61,730 bases of DNA from Brevibacterium sp. p3-SID960 (GCF_025144725.1 NZ_JALXKS010000013.1:1-61730); one strand, 5' to 3'; positions 31,176 to 39,089 are shown, counted from the first letter of the stretch. Numbers and translations: made by a program. Notes: generated by a model from the letters alone, not told the origin.

Positions 31176-32057
31176 GTGGCAGTAAAGACGCGTGGTCGCC
31201 GTCGGGCAAATGGTCCGGCCAAGACTCCACTCACTGAACTCACCGACGTCCTCGCCGCCAACTCCGGCGCAGTCGGACGTCGCGCGGCCGTCGTCGCCGC
31301 CGCCGGCGGCCTCATGGCGGCAGTCGCACTCCCGACCGCCAACTCGGCAGCTGAAGCCGATGGCAAGGTCGTCGCACAGGACTCCGAGGTCGATCAGACC
31401 CCAGAATTCGTCAACCAGGCCAGCGTCACCGCTCCCGATGCCGAGGACAGCAGCGACGCTCTGAAGACCTCGACCGCCAGCGTCGAGACCGGATCAGCTA
31501 AGGCTGCTCCGAGCCCAGAGCCCACCCAGACCAGCACGCCCACCCAGACCAGCACGCCGACGCAGACCAGCACGCCGACGCAGACCCGCGACTCTGGTTC
31601 GGCATCGCGTGATTCGGGTGCCGCATCGCGTGATTCTGATCGCTCCTCGAAGAGCTCCGACGACTCGAAGAGCTCCGATGACTCGAAGAGCTCCGATGAC
31701 GTCAAGATGCCCAACGGCTCGAAGGCCCAGCAGGTCATCGGCATCGCCAAGCAGTACACAGGCGTCCCGTACGTCTACGGCGGTACCACGCCGAGCGGCT
31801 GGGATTGCTCCGGCTTCACCTCATACGTGTATGGCAAGGTCGGCGTGAACTTGCCCCGCTCGTCAGGTGCGCAGCGTAACGCAGGAAAGGTCGTCTCCAA
31901 ATCTGAGGCGAAACCGGGTGACCTCGTCTGGCATCCCGGCCACATCGGCATCTACGCCGGCAACGGCATGATGTACGACGCCGGTAGCTCGAAGTCGGCC
32001 ACCTCGTACCGCTCGATCAGCTGGATGGGTAACGTCCAGTTCATCCGCGTCCTCTGA
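31176..32057 (+). CDS. Secreted NlpC/P60 peptidoglycan endopeptidase
   Basis: This 293-residue protein starts with a basic N-terminus and a Tat/Sec-like signal region (RRAAVVAAAGGLMAAVALPTA, about 35-58). An acidic linker and a repetitive stalk follow (about 116-176): PTQTST hexamers, then SKSSDD hexamers. The C-terminal NlpC/P60 domain (about 183-293) has catalytic C211 (GWDCSGF) and H256 (GHIGIY). These enzymes cleave the D-Glu/diaminopimelate bond of stem peptides. GTG 31176 has GGAGGA 8 nt upstream. Expression is probably set by the riboswitch in its leader. Confidence 0.94.
   Translation: MAVKTRGRRRANGPAKTPLTELTDVLAANSGAVGRRAAVVAAAGGLMAAVALPTANSAAEADGKVVAQDSEVDQTPEFVNQASVTAPDAEDSSDALKTSTASVETGSAKAAPSPEPTQTSTPTQTSTPTQTSTPTQTRDSGSASRDSGAASRDSDRSSKSSDDSKSSDDSKSSDDVKMPNGSKAQQVIGIAKQYTGVPYVYGGTTPSGWDCSGFTSYVYGKVGVNLPRSSGAQRNAGKVVSKSEAKPGDLVWHPGHIGIYAGNGMMYDAGSSKSATSYRSISWMGNVQFIRVL
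31521..31700 (+). repeat. Two sets of 18-bp coding repeats in the NlpC/P60 stalk
   Basis: Units at 31521, 31539, 31557 and 31575 (partial) encode PTQTST. Units at 31647, 31665 and 31683 encode SKSSDD-type hexamers. The second and third of the latter are identical. Such in-frame repeats can change stalk length by slippage. Confidence 0.85.
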
Positions 32058-32105
32058 TCTTTCCGCCGCGCTCAGCGCCGTGCGCTGACGAGTCGGCTCT
32101 CACAC

Positions 32106-32151
32106 CGCACGCCCGCGAGTTGCCATGGTCCTGGCAGTTCGCGGGCGTGCG
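32106..32151 (+). terminator. Long hairpin after the NlpC/P60 gene
   Basis: A 20-nt arm starting CGCACGCCCGCGA (32106-32125) pairs with 32132-32151 with one mismatch around a TGGTCC-type loop. It begins 49 nt after the stop. Confidence 0.75.
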
Positions 32152-32437
32152 GCGTCTGTGCATGCCGAAGCGGCGCGCCCGGATCGCTTCTCGGCCCGCC
32201 GGCCTCAGGCTCCCGCCCCAAGTGCCTGCGCGCCGGCATCCCCGCCCGGGCGGCGAACCGCTGGTGAATCCCGGTGAACAGATGCCGTCAATTCGGCAAC
32301 CTTGCGCCCACTGTGTGCGCGTCGGAGGCGAAAACGCGCGCGCTCCGCTACTCTAGTGCGCAGTGACATGGACCACGTCCACCTCGGTGGCGGCTTGCCG
32401 CCGGGAACGGCAGTCGAGCACAGAAGGGAGACGGGCC
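32152..32437 (+). other. Intergenic region upstream of the small ORF/HNH pair
   Basis: This 286-bp stretch has no supported gene. The only signal I see is a -10-like TACTCT near 32347-32352, which would start a transcript about 80 nt before the small ORF at 32438. Confidence 0.4.
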
Positions 32438-32641
32438 ATGACGACAGCGCAGACCGCGCCGGCACCGAGCCTGCTTCCCGAGCGCACCGACGCCGTGGAC
32501 GTCTTCGACATCGTCGATTCCATAGCCGAGTCCATAGTCGACTCGATACCCGCCGTGCCTGCACGGCAAATCTCCCAGTTCCAAGGCGTTGCACGAATGT
32601 GCAGCGCCTTGTGTGTTCTCAGCAGAGGAGCGAACCTGTGA
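32438..32641 (+). CDS. Possible 67-residue leader protein coupled to the HNH gene
   Basis: No family recognised. ATG 32438 has AAGGGAG seven to thirteen nt upstream, and the frame ends in a TGA that overlaps the HNH start codon (GTGA at 32638-32641). This is typical of translational coupling. The peptide has an acidic, Ile/Asp-rich centre (DVFDIVDSIAESIVDSIPAV) and a hydrophobic Cys-containing end. A perfect hairpin lies inside its last 20 codons. It may be a genuine small protein or a leader peptide, but the case rests on context only. Confidence 0.45.
   Translation: MTTAQTAPAPSLLPERTDAVDVFDIVDSIAESIVDSIPAVPARQISQFQGVARMCSALCVLSRGANL
32584..32610 (+). promoter_or_regulatory. Hairpin just before the HNH ribosome-binding site
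   Basis: AGGCGTTGCAC and GTGCAGCGCCT form a stem with a single mismatch around a GAAT-type loop, followed by GTGTGTTCTC. It sits inside the 3' end of the small ORF and 12 nt before the AGAGGAG of the HNH gene, so it may act as attenuator or translational control. Confidence 0.45.
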
Positions 32642-33141
32642 AGACCCTGGTGCTCAACGCCGGCTACGAGCCGATGTCCGTCGTGTCGTTCAGACGCGCC
32701 ATCATCCTCGTCCTGGCCGGAAAGGCGACCGTTCTTGCCGCAGACGAATGCGTGCAGGTGCGCAGCGAAACACTGTCGCTCGAACAGCCCTCGGTCATCC
32801 TGCTGACACGCTACGTCCGCCCGCCCTCCAGCGCCTCGGTCACGCTCTCACGCAGGGGAGTGCTGCGCCGCGACGATGCGACGTGCGCCTACTGCCGTGG
32901 CCACGCCAACACGGTCGACCATGTGCTGCCCCGCTCCCGAGGCGGTGGCAACACCTGGCAGAATCTCGTCGCCTGCTGCCGGGCCTGCAACAACGAGAAG
33001 GGCGACCGCACACCGGAGGAGATGGGCTGGTCGCTGCCGTTCACCCCGGGCCCGCCGCGCACCGGCCGGTTCTGGTTGCGTGAACTCGATAATCCCGCCG
33101 AACAGTGGCGGCCGTTCCTGTCCTACGCGACTGCTGCCTGA
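32638..33141 (+). CDS. HNH endonuclease
   Basis: This 167-residue protein of the actinobacterial HNH family opens TLVLNAGYEPMSVVSFRRAI. The HNH/zinc module (about 80-130) has CAYCRGHANTVDHVLPRS with the His-Asn-His core and zinc-binding CRACNNEKG. The family is chromosomal and widely conserved, not obviously part of a restriction system, and its target is unknown. GTG 32638 gives the family start and has AGAGGAG 8 nt upstream. Confidence 0.9.
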   Translation: MKTLVLNAGYEPMSVVSFRRAIILVLAGKATVLAADECVQVRSETLSLEQPSVILLTRYVRPPSSASVTLSRRGVLRRDDATCAYCRGHANTVDHVLPRSRGGGNTWQNLVACCRACNNEKGDRTPEEMGWSLPFTPGPPRTGRFWLRELDNPAEQWRPFLSYATAA

Positions 33142-33167
33142 GGACGCTGACAGGTGTTGTCAGCGTC

Positions 33168-33271
33168 GAGTGCCACATCGAGTGAGCTCGATGTGGCACT
33201 CAACGTCGATGATCTGGCCGTTTCGACGTCGTTGACTGCAACATTCAGGCCTCTCGATGTGGTACTCAACG
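33168..33271. repeat. Perfect inverted repeat plus a third copy of the same motif
   Basis: GAGTGCCACATCGAG (33168-33182) and CTCGATGTGGCACTC (33187-33201) form a perfect 15-bp stem with a TGAG loop. The right arm plus AACG recurs at 33253-33271 with one change (CTCGATGTGGTACTCAACG). The 270-bp gap holds no gene. Confidence 0.85.
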
Positions 33272-33347
33272 CACATTCGATATGCCTGGTGCGGCCATCG
33301 GCCTGATGCGGGCCGCACGCGAAAGCAGGAAGCCGCCCATGAATGCC

Positions 33348-33383
33348 GACAGGCGGTCTGCCCCGAAGGTCAGACCGCCTGTC
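33348..33383 (-). terminator. Terminator downstream of glsB-like gene
   Basis: GACAGGCGGTCTG (33348-33360) pairs perfectly with CAGACCGCCTGTC (33371-33383). It lies 28 nt beyond the stop of the minus-strand gene. Confidence 0.8.
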
Positions 33384-33411
33384 CGCTGTGTCTCAGGCTG
33401 GAGCGCTGAGA

Positions 33412-33678
33412 TCAGTCGCGCCGGGTGCGTCCGGAGATGAATCCCCAGATGATGAGCACGATCAGCGAGCCGCCGATGGCCAGCAGCCAGGAACCGATGT
33501 CGAAGAACGCGTCGACACCCTTACCGAACAGAACGCTGCCGAGCCAGCCACCGAGCAGAGCGCCGATGACACCGCAGACGAGCGCGCCGAGCCAGCCGCC
33601 ACCCTGACGACCCGGGAGGATCGCCTTGGCGATGGCACCTGCGATGAGGCCGAGAAGAAGAAATGCGAGGAAGCCCAT
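33412..33678 (-). CDS. GlsB/YeaQ/YmgE family stress membrane protein
   Basis: This 88-residue protein has three transmembrane helices and the family's glycine-rich pattern GLIAGAIAKAILPGRQGGGWLGALVCGVIGALLGGWLG. These transglycosylase-associated proteins are induced by stress in several bacteria, but their activity is unproven. AAAGGAG precedes ATG 33678. It diverges from the universal stress protein gene across a 427-bp gap. Confidence 0.92.
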   Translation of the reverse strand: MGFLAFLLLGLIAGAIAKAILPGRQGGGWLGALVCGVIGALLGGWLGSVLFGKGVDAFFDIGSWLLAIGGSLIVLIIWGFISGRTRRD

Positions 33679-34105
33679 TGTTGCTCCTTTCGATTCGCGG
33701 AATCTGCGCCTCCGCCGGCGAACCGGCCGAGGCTGGATCCTGAGTGGATCCTGCACTTACTCCTTGATCCTATCAAGTTCCCTTGAGGATGAGCCGCTGT
33801 TGAGTTGAAACTCATATGGTTGTGATCACATGCATGGCATAACAGTTGAACGCACCTGCGCATCGAATCGGGGTTACGATCGGTGTATCGGCGAAAATAG
33901 GTGGATTGTCCGCGCATTCCGGCAGGCCCAGCGGCTAAGCGCGGCATCTGTGTGAAATCTGAGCGCGGAACCGTCCGCCGGGTGTGTCGGATCCTGCGTG
34001 ACTGACCATATCCCGAGAATGGGCGGATCGGACAGTGTCCTGGGGCGGCCGCCGGCCTGGCCGAGGCGGTATTGTGGGGATCACAATCCGCTGTAAGGAG
34101 TTACC
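33679..34105. promoter_or_regulatory. Divergent regulatory region between glsB-like and usp genes
   Basis: This 427-bp stretch holds no supported gene. It is less GC-rich around 33760-33900. It contains the perfect palindrome TGTGATCACA (33821-33830) and, directly before usp, the inverted repeat ATTGTG-N5-CACAAT (34071-34087). The second overlaps a -10-like TATTGT (34070-34075). The TGTG...CACA symmetry recalls CRP/GlxR-type operators, but the spacing is not canonical. Confidence 0.5.
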
Positions 34106-35122
34106 GTGACCGAAGACGCGAACACCCAGAACCCGTCCGCTCCCGATGTCGCCGACCCGGAAGCGATTCTCGTCGGCATCGACGGCTCGAAGGCCAGCCG
34201 CAACGCATTGCGCTGGGCGATCGGCGAAGCGAAGGCGCTGGGCCGCTCGATCCGCCTCGTCGGCGCTTACACGATCCCAAGTGTCACCGCTGCCACGATC
34301 GACGTCTCCTATGTCCCGATCGACGACACCGCGATCCGTGCCTCAGTGACGGCGACTCTCAAGGAAGCCGCCGCCGAGGTCAAGGCCGCCGACATCCCTG
34401 TCGAGGCTGTCATCGAGATCGGGGATGCCGCCGGTGTCCTCGTCGAGGAGTCGAAGGCCGCCTCGCTGGCTGTCGTCGGCTCCCGCGGCCGCGGCGGGTT
34501 CGCAGGCCGGCTGCTCGGCACCGTCTCCTCGGCGCTGCCAGCCCACTCCGCCTGCCCGACCGTCGTCATCCCCGTGGGCTGGACCCAGGACGGGGAGCGC
34601 GCGCCCAAGCAGACCGCCTCACGGCCGATTCGGCACTACGAGCACGGCGTCATCGACACCGACTCGGAGATGGAGACGGTGCCCGGGATGGACTTCTCCG
34701 ACTCCGTCGTCGTCGGCGTCGACTCCCTCGGCAAGGACTCACCGGCCCTGTGGGAAGCCGCCTCCCTGGCAGCCCAGCGCGGTACACCGCTGCACATCGT
34801 CGGCGTGACGATCACCGCCGTCGTCGGCCCGGAATGGCTGCCGAGCACCGGCGATATGCGACGCTTCATCGACGAGAGCTCCGGGGCCCTCATCGACGCC
34901 CGGGACGCGCTCAACGAGAAGCACCCGGATCTCACGGTGCGCTGGACGCTGTTCGACGGGCAGCCGGCCGAGGTGCTTGTGCGCGCTTCCGACACCGCTG
35001 ATGTCCTCGTCATCGGTTCCCGCGGCCGGGGCGGATTCGCCGGCCTGCTGCTGGGCTCTACTTCGCAGTCGGTGCTGCCCTACGCCAAATGCCCGACGAT
35101 GGTCGTGCGGGTCTCCCGCTGA
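34106..35122 (+). CDS. Tandem-domain universal stress protein
   Basis: This 338-residue cytoplasmic protein has two UspA domains (about 20-158 and 197-337). Each ends with the ATP-binding loop (GSRGRGGFAGRLLGTVSSAL in the first, GSRGRGGFAGLLLGSTSQSV in the second), so both should bind ATP. Tandem Usp proteins of this kind are induced by hypoxia or stationary phase in actinobacteria. GTG 34106 has AAGGAG upstream. The next gene is PPK2, which could link stress, ATP and polyphosphate. Confidence 0.94.
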   Translation: MTEDANTQNPSAPDVADPEAILVGIDGSKASRNALRWAIGEAKALGRSIRLVGAYTIPSVTAATIDVSYVPIDDTAIRASVTATLKEAAAEVKAADIPVEAVIEIGDAAGVLVEESKAASLAVVGSRGRGGFAGRLLGTVSSALPAHSACPTVVIPVGWTQDGERAPKQTASRPIRHYEHGVIDTDSEMETVPGMDFSDSVVVGVDSLGKDSPALWEAASLAAQRGTPLHIVGVTITAVVGPEWLPSTGDMRRFIDESSGALIDARDALNEKHPDLTVRWTLFDGQPAEVLVRASDTADVLVIGSRGRGGFAGLLLGSTSQSVLPYAKCPTMVVRVSR

Positions 35123-35167
35123 TCACCGGCGGTGTCGGCCGGCACCGCTATCGCACCAGCTCGTCCG

Positions 35168-35191
35168 CTGGCCCCGCATCAGTGGGGCCAG
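35168..35191 (+). terminator. Hairpin between usp and ppk2
   Basis: CTGGCCCC (35168-35175) pairs with GGGGCCAG (35184-35191) around an 8-nt loop, 46 nt after the usp stop. Confidence 0.5.
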
Positions 35192-35241
35192 GGGCACCGG
35201 AACTCCATTCGAATACCAGCTGCCGAACAGAAAGTGGACCA

Positions 35242-36144
35242 GTGGATCTGTCACAGCGCGAGAATCTCCGAGAATACATCGATCGACTCAACACCGAAGG
35301 CTACACCGTCGCCGATGGCCACAACCCGGACCCCGACCTCATCGACCCGATGGGCAGAGCGGTCGAAACCTGGCGCGAAGGCTACCCGTATGACGAACGG
35401 ATGAGCCGCGAGGAGTACGAACTGGAGAAGTACCGCCTTCAGGTCGAGCTGCTGAAGTTCCAGTACTGGAGCCAGGACTACGATCTGCGCCACGTCATCG
35501 TCTTCGAAGGCCGCGATGCCGCCGGCAAGGGCGGGACCATCAAGCGCTTCACCGAGCACCTGAATCCCCGTGCCGCCCGCGTCGTCGCACTGAACAAGCC
35601 TTCCGATCGCGAGCAGGGCCAGTGGTACTTCCAGCGCTACGTTCAGCACCTGCCGACCCACGGCGAGATCGTGATGTTCGACCGCTCCTGGTACAACCGC
35701 GGCAACGTGGAGCGCGTCATGGGCTTCTGCACCGATGAGCAGTACGAGGAGTTCATGGTGCAGGCGCCGATGTTCGAGAAGATGCTCATCGACTCCGGCA
35801 TCCACATCACGAAGTTCTGGTTCTCCGTCACCCAGTCCGAGCAGCGCACCCGCTTTGCCATCCGCCAGATCGACCCGGTCCGGCAGTGGAAGCTCTCACC
35901 GATGGATCTGGAGTCCCTCGACCGCTGGGAGGACTACACGAAGGCGAAGGAGGAGACCTTCCGGCGCACCGACACCGACCACGCGCCGTGGATCACCATC
36001 AAATCCAACGACAAGAAGCGCGCCCGCCTCAACGCCATGCGCTTCTATCTCAACCAGTTCGACTACGCCGGCAAGGACTCCTCGGTCGTCTACGCCGCTG
36101 ACCCGAAGATCGTCCGTCGCGGTCGCGACGCCGTCGACGACTGA
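35242..36144 (+). CDS. Polyphosphate kinase 2 (PPK2 family, class I type)
   Basis: This 300-residue single-domain kinase transfers phosphate between polyphosphate and nucleoside diphosphates. Walker A is GRDAAGKGG (90-98), Walker B lies in MFDRSWYNR (D147), and the lid Arg-rich region follows (SEQRTRFAIRQIDPVRQWKLS). The N-terminal extension (about 1-60) is typical of actinobacterial members. GTG 35242 is chosen from the PVDLSQRENL start; its Shine-Dalgarno sequence is weak. It ends at a bidirectional hairpin. Confidence 0.94.
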   Translation: MDLSQRENLREYIDRLNTEGYTVADGHNPDPDLIDPMGRAVETWREGYPYDERMSREEYELEKYRLQVELLKFQYWSQDYDLRHVIVFEGRDAAGKGGTIKRFTEHLNPRAARVVALNKPSDREQGQWYFQRYVQHLPTHGEIVMFDRSWYNRGNVERVMGFCTDEQYEEFMVQAPMFEKMLIDSGIHITKFWFSVTQSEQRTRFAIRQIDPVRQWKLSPMDLESLDRWEDYTKAKEETFRRTDTDHAPWITIKSNDKKRARLNAMRFYLNQFDYAGKDSSVVYAADPKIVRRGRDAVDD

Positions 36145-36172
36145 ACCCACCCCTCGGGCCCGGCCCGAGCAG

Positions 36173-36213
36173 ACGACAGCGGCCGCATCGATCGGTGCGG
36201 CCGCTGCTGTCGT
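36173..36213. terminator. Bidirectional terminator between ppk2 and DUF805 gene
   Basis: ACGACAGCGGCCGCA (36173-36187) pairs with 36196-36213 (TGCGGCCGCTGCTGTCGT, with a small bulge). It lies between convergent genes. Confidence 0.7.
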
Positions 36214-36237
36214 GTGCTCAAGCGTGGCTGAGCCATG

Positions 36238-36690
36238 TCACACGGTGGTCTCATAGCGAGTGTTCTGCACCGTCGGCAGGAACCCGAGGGCGATCGAGGC
36301 GATCCAGCCGAGGCCCGGGAGAAGGATGAGCAGACCGAACCAGCCGGAGTAGTTGGCGTCGTGCAAGCGGCGGAAGCTCAGCGCGAGCTGCGGGATCATG
36401 AGCGCGAGCGACAGCAGCGACAGCGGCATGGTCGCCAGGTTGCCGAAACCGGAGAAGACGCCGGTGTTGAACGCCCCGGAGAGCAGTTCGGCCGGGCCGA
36501 GGATGATCGACTGGAGGATGCTGATGGCGATATTGGCGAGGACGAGGCCGAGGAGGCCCCACCAGTATTCGCTGCGGCTGGAGCGGCCGACGAAGACGAG
36601 CGCCTTGCGGACGAGGCGGACGAGCGCGACGGAGAAGTCGGCGCCGTAGATCGGGGATTGCATGCCCGGAGGGGCCTGGAATGCTGACAT
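36238..36690 (-). CDS. DUF805 membrane protein
   Basis: This 150-residue protein has three to four transmembrane helices and the DUF805 signature RSEYWWGLLGLVLANIAIS followed by LSFRRLHDANYSGW. Function is unknown; family members sit in the plasma membrane and often vary in number. AAGGA lies 10 nt before ATG 36690. Confidence 0.9.
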   Translation of the reverse strand: MSAFQAPPGMQSPIYGADFSVALVRLVRKALVFVGRSSRSEYWWGLLGLVLANIAISILQSIILGPAELLSGAFNTGVFSGFGNLATMPLSLLSLALMIPQLALSFRRLHDANYSGWFGLLILLPGLGWIASIALGFLPTVQNTRYETTV

Positions 36691-36899
36691 CGGGGGGGTT
36701 CCTTCACATGCAGGACGGAGAGCTGTCGCTCCCACTGTAGTCCAGCCGCCGGCCAAGAGCGGCTGGGCGATCCCCACTGTTCACCGGGACGTTACCGAAC
36801 GCCACGCTCCCGAGGCGGTGGCTGGTTGCGCCTGTCGTCACCGGCCGGTGCTCGATAGGGTGAGCAGTGAACCTGGTCACACAATGTGAGGAGACGGTC

Positions 36900-37856
36900 A
36901 TGACGACAGTGGCAGTGGTGCAGAGCGGCGCGGTGCTCTTCGACGCTCAGGCCTCGACGGACAAGGCGTGTGCGGCGATCAGCGAGGCGGCCGGCAGGGG
37001 CGCTGAGCTCATCGTGTTCCCTGAGGCGTTCATCGGCGGCTACCCCAAGGGCACTGCATTCGGCGCAGCGCTGGGATTTCGCACCGAGCGCGGCCGCGAT
37101 GAGTTCGCCCGCTACCGGGCCGGGGCGATCACGCTCGACGGGCCGGAGGTCGACCAGCTCGTCCAGGCCGCGGCCGAGCACCGCACAGCCGTCGTCATCG
37201 GCGTCATCGAACGGCTGGGCAATACTCTGTACTGCACGGCCCTGCTCATCTCACCCGACGATGGGCTCACCGGTGCGCACCGCAAGCTCATGCCCACCGG
37301 CATCGAACGGCTCGTGTGGGGATTCGGCGACGGATCGACCCTCGACACGATGGACACCGCGGCCGGCAGGGTCGGTTCGGTCATCTGCTGGGAGAACTAC
37401 ATGCCGCTCATGCGGCAGGCGATGTACGCCCAGGGCGTCGAGGTGTACTGCGCCCCCACCGTCGACGACCGCGATGTGTGGCAGTCGTCGATGACGCATA
37501 TCGCCATCGAGGGCCGGGTCTTCGTGCTCTCGGCCTGCCAGTACCTGCCGGCCTCCGCGCTGCCCGACGATCACCCGTTCGACTTCGACCCGCCGAACCC
37601 CGCGTCGATCATTCGCGGCGGCAGCGTCATCATCGACCCGACCGGCACCGTGCTCGCCGGCCCGGTGTTCGATGAGGAGACGATCCTGTACGCCGATGTC
37701 GATCTTGCAGCCAAGCACCGCTCGCACCTCGACTTCGATCCCGTCGGCCACTACTCCCGGCCCGATGTCTTCAGCCTCCGCGTCGATACCCGGGCGAAGA
37801 GCTCCGTCGCCTTCGACCGCCCGGCTGCTGAGGGGCCGGGCACTGTCAGTCGGTGA
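36900..37856 (+). CDS. Nitrilase (carbon-nitrogen hydrolase)
   Basis: This 318-residue enzyme of the nitrilase branch has the full catalytic set: E42 (VFPEAFIGGYPKG), K129 (HRKLMPTGIERLVWG) and C163 (ICWENYMPLMR). The CWENYMPL context is typical of true nitrilases, which hydrolyse nitriles to carboxylic acids, rather than amidases. The nitrile preference cannot be read from sequence. ATG 36900 has GAGGAGA upstream. Its 3' end overlaps the convergent membrane-protein gene by 11 bp. Confidence 0.92.
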   Translation: MTTVAVVQSGAVLFDAQASTDKACAAISEAAGRGAELIVFPEAFIGGYPKGTAFGAALGFRTERGRDEFARYRAGAITLDGPEVDQLVQAAAEHRTAVVIGVIERLGNTLYCTALLISPDDGLTGAHRKLMPTGIERLVWGFGDGSTLDTMDTAAGRVGSVICWENYMPLMRQAMYAQGVEVYCAPTVDDRDVWQSSMTHIAIEGRVFVLSACQYLPASALPDDHPFDFDPPNPASIIRGGSVIIDPTGTVLAGPVFDEETILYADVDLAAKHRSHLDFDPVGHYSRPDVFSLRVDTRAKSSVAFDRPAAEGPGTVSR

Positions 37857-38583
37857 GGCCCTGCGTCCCGGTGGTGCGGAGGCCGCGGCTGCGCACGTGC
37901 AGGAACACGAAATAGGCGATCACTAAGACCACCGCGGTGATCGACAGCTGCTCACCGGCGCTCTCCGCCCAGGTGGCCAGGTAACGGGCACGCGTTGACC
38001 AGCCCCACTGGCGAGAAGCCGGGCCGATGCCGTCGAAGATCGCGGCGAAGAAGGCGAGAGAGACCAGGGGCGGGACGAGGAACCAGACGATGCGCCGCGG
38101 CTGCGGGGTAGACCGGCGGAAGGCGATCATGAACCAGGCGAGCAGTCCCGAGCCGGTGATCACCCAGAACAGCAGCTCGCCGAAGTCCTGCCCGCGCAGG
38201 TTCCACATCGCCGGGAAGCCCAGGTTCCAGGCGATCGCCCCGCCGATCTCCTCATGAAGGCGCAGGGAGTCGTCGGCAGCGATGAAGAAGAGGATGCAGC
38301 CGGCGACCAACAGCACTGGTGCTGCGAGCAGCCGACGCCAGAGCCAGACGAGTGCGATGCCACCGGCGACGGCTTTCACGTAACCCCAGATCTCCAGCAG
38401 GCTGCCGTCGGGATCGCCCTCCCACAGAGGGTGGGCGAAGGCCGGGAACATTCCCCGCGTGATGTGGAGACGGTGGAGCATGTCGGCCAGCAGGAAGAGA
38501 GCATCGACTGTCAGCAGGGCCAGGCCGAGCCACACTAGTCGCCTCGTGATGCGGGGCAGTGTCGTGTCTCTGCCTGCGGGCAC
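37846..38583 (-). CDS. Seven-helix membrane protein of unknown function
   Basis: I do not recognise the family. The 245-residue product has about seven transmembrane helices (WLGLALLTVDALFLLADML, IALVWLWRRLL, VLLVAGCILFFIAA and others). It has a charged loop DDSLRLHEEIGG after helix three and a basic C-terminus. GTG 38583 is preferred over ATG 38640 because AAGGAG lies 8 nt before it and the longer version only adds a low-quality basic leader. A palindrome at 38682-38700 lies upstream. Confidence 0.75.
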   Translation of the reverse strand: MPAGRDTTLPRITRRLVWLGLALLTVDALFLLADMLHRLHITRGMFPAFAHPLWEGDPDGSLLEIWGYVKAVAGGIALVWLWRRLLAAPVLLVAGCILFFIAADDSLRLHEEIGGAIAWNLGFPAMWNLRGQDFGELLFWVITGSGLLAWFMIAFRRSTPQPRRIVWFLVPPLVSLAFFAAIFDGIGPASRQWGWSTRARYLATWAESAGEQLSITAVVLVIAYFVFLHVRSRGLRTTGTQGLTD

Positions 38584-38681
38584 GAGCTGAGCTCCTTCAT
38601 GCTGATCGGCACGCGAACGCGGGGTCACGCGCGGCGCCATGGATGGGCCGGCCAGGGCAGCTGGCGGCGGATCGCATACAT

Positions 38682-38700
38682 TATGCACTGCACGTGCATA
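38682..38700 (-). promoter_or_regulatory. Perfect inverted repeat upstream of the membrane-protein gene
   Basis: TATGCAC (38682-38688), TGCAC, GTGCATA (38694-38700). It sits about 100 nt upstream of the minus-strand start in a locally AT-richer stretch, with an adjacent CATAAT. It is a candidate operator over that promoter. Confidence 0.45.
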
Positions 38701-38784
38701 TCTAGAGCATGAGGGGCAGTGGCATCTCCGGCGCTTCCAGGGCCTCGGCGTCACCCTTACCCGTTCGGGGCCCGGAGGAGCGTG

Positions 38785-38838
38785 CCGGTCGGCTCATCTG
38801 GAACGGGTGGGAGCGGCCCGGTCGGGCCATCTGGAACG
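38785..38838. repeat. 21-bp direct repeat upstream of tRNA-Arg
   Basis: CCGGTCGGCTCATCTGGAACG (38785-38805) recurs at 38818-38838 with two changes. The function is unknown. It lies between the tRNA gene and the membrane-protein gene. Confidence 0.75.
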
Positions 38839-38882
38839 AGCCAGGTCGCACGCGCGACGGTTCGGGCTGCTGCACGTGTGAG

Positions 38883-38958
38883 TGGCGCCCCCGGCAGGAT
38901 TCGAACCTGCGACACCCGCTTTAGGAGAGCGGTGCTCTATCCCCTGAGCTACGGGGGC
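38883..38958 (-). tRNA. tRNA-Arg (anticodon CCU)
   Basis: On the minus strand the sequence folds as a full cloverleaf. It has a 7-bp acceptor stem GCCCCCG/CGGGGGC and a D-arm GCTC/GAGC. The anticodon stem is CCGCT/AGCGG, with loop CTCCTAA giving anticodon CCT, and the T-loop is GGTTCGAATCC. The discriminator is G and the CCA end is encoded (38883-38885). It decodes AGG, a rare codon in this high-GC genome. Confidence 0.95.
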
Positions 38959-39077
38959 TTAGCGCCCGGTCGCCGACCTGCATGCAGGCAGCCGCTGGGC
39001 AACCAGCCCAGTGTACCAGCGGCGTGGAAAATTCCGCCTCCCCGGTGCGCCAGCGCGCGAATCCGCTGGCTAATGGT

Positions 39078-39083
39078 TAGGCT
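39078..39083 (+). promoter_or_regulatory. Leaderless -10 (TAGGCT) for the helicase-like gene
   Basis: TAGGCT ends six nt before GTG 39090, with CGAAGT between and no Shine-Dalgarno sequence. Confidence 0.5.
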
Positions 39084-39089
39084 CGAAGT

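Noticed and set aside
38883..38958. tRNA-Arg as an attachment site for an integrated element
   Set aside because: No second copy of the tRNA 3' end, integrase gene or composition change was seen on either side within the window.
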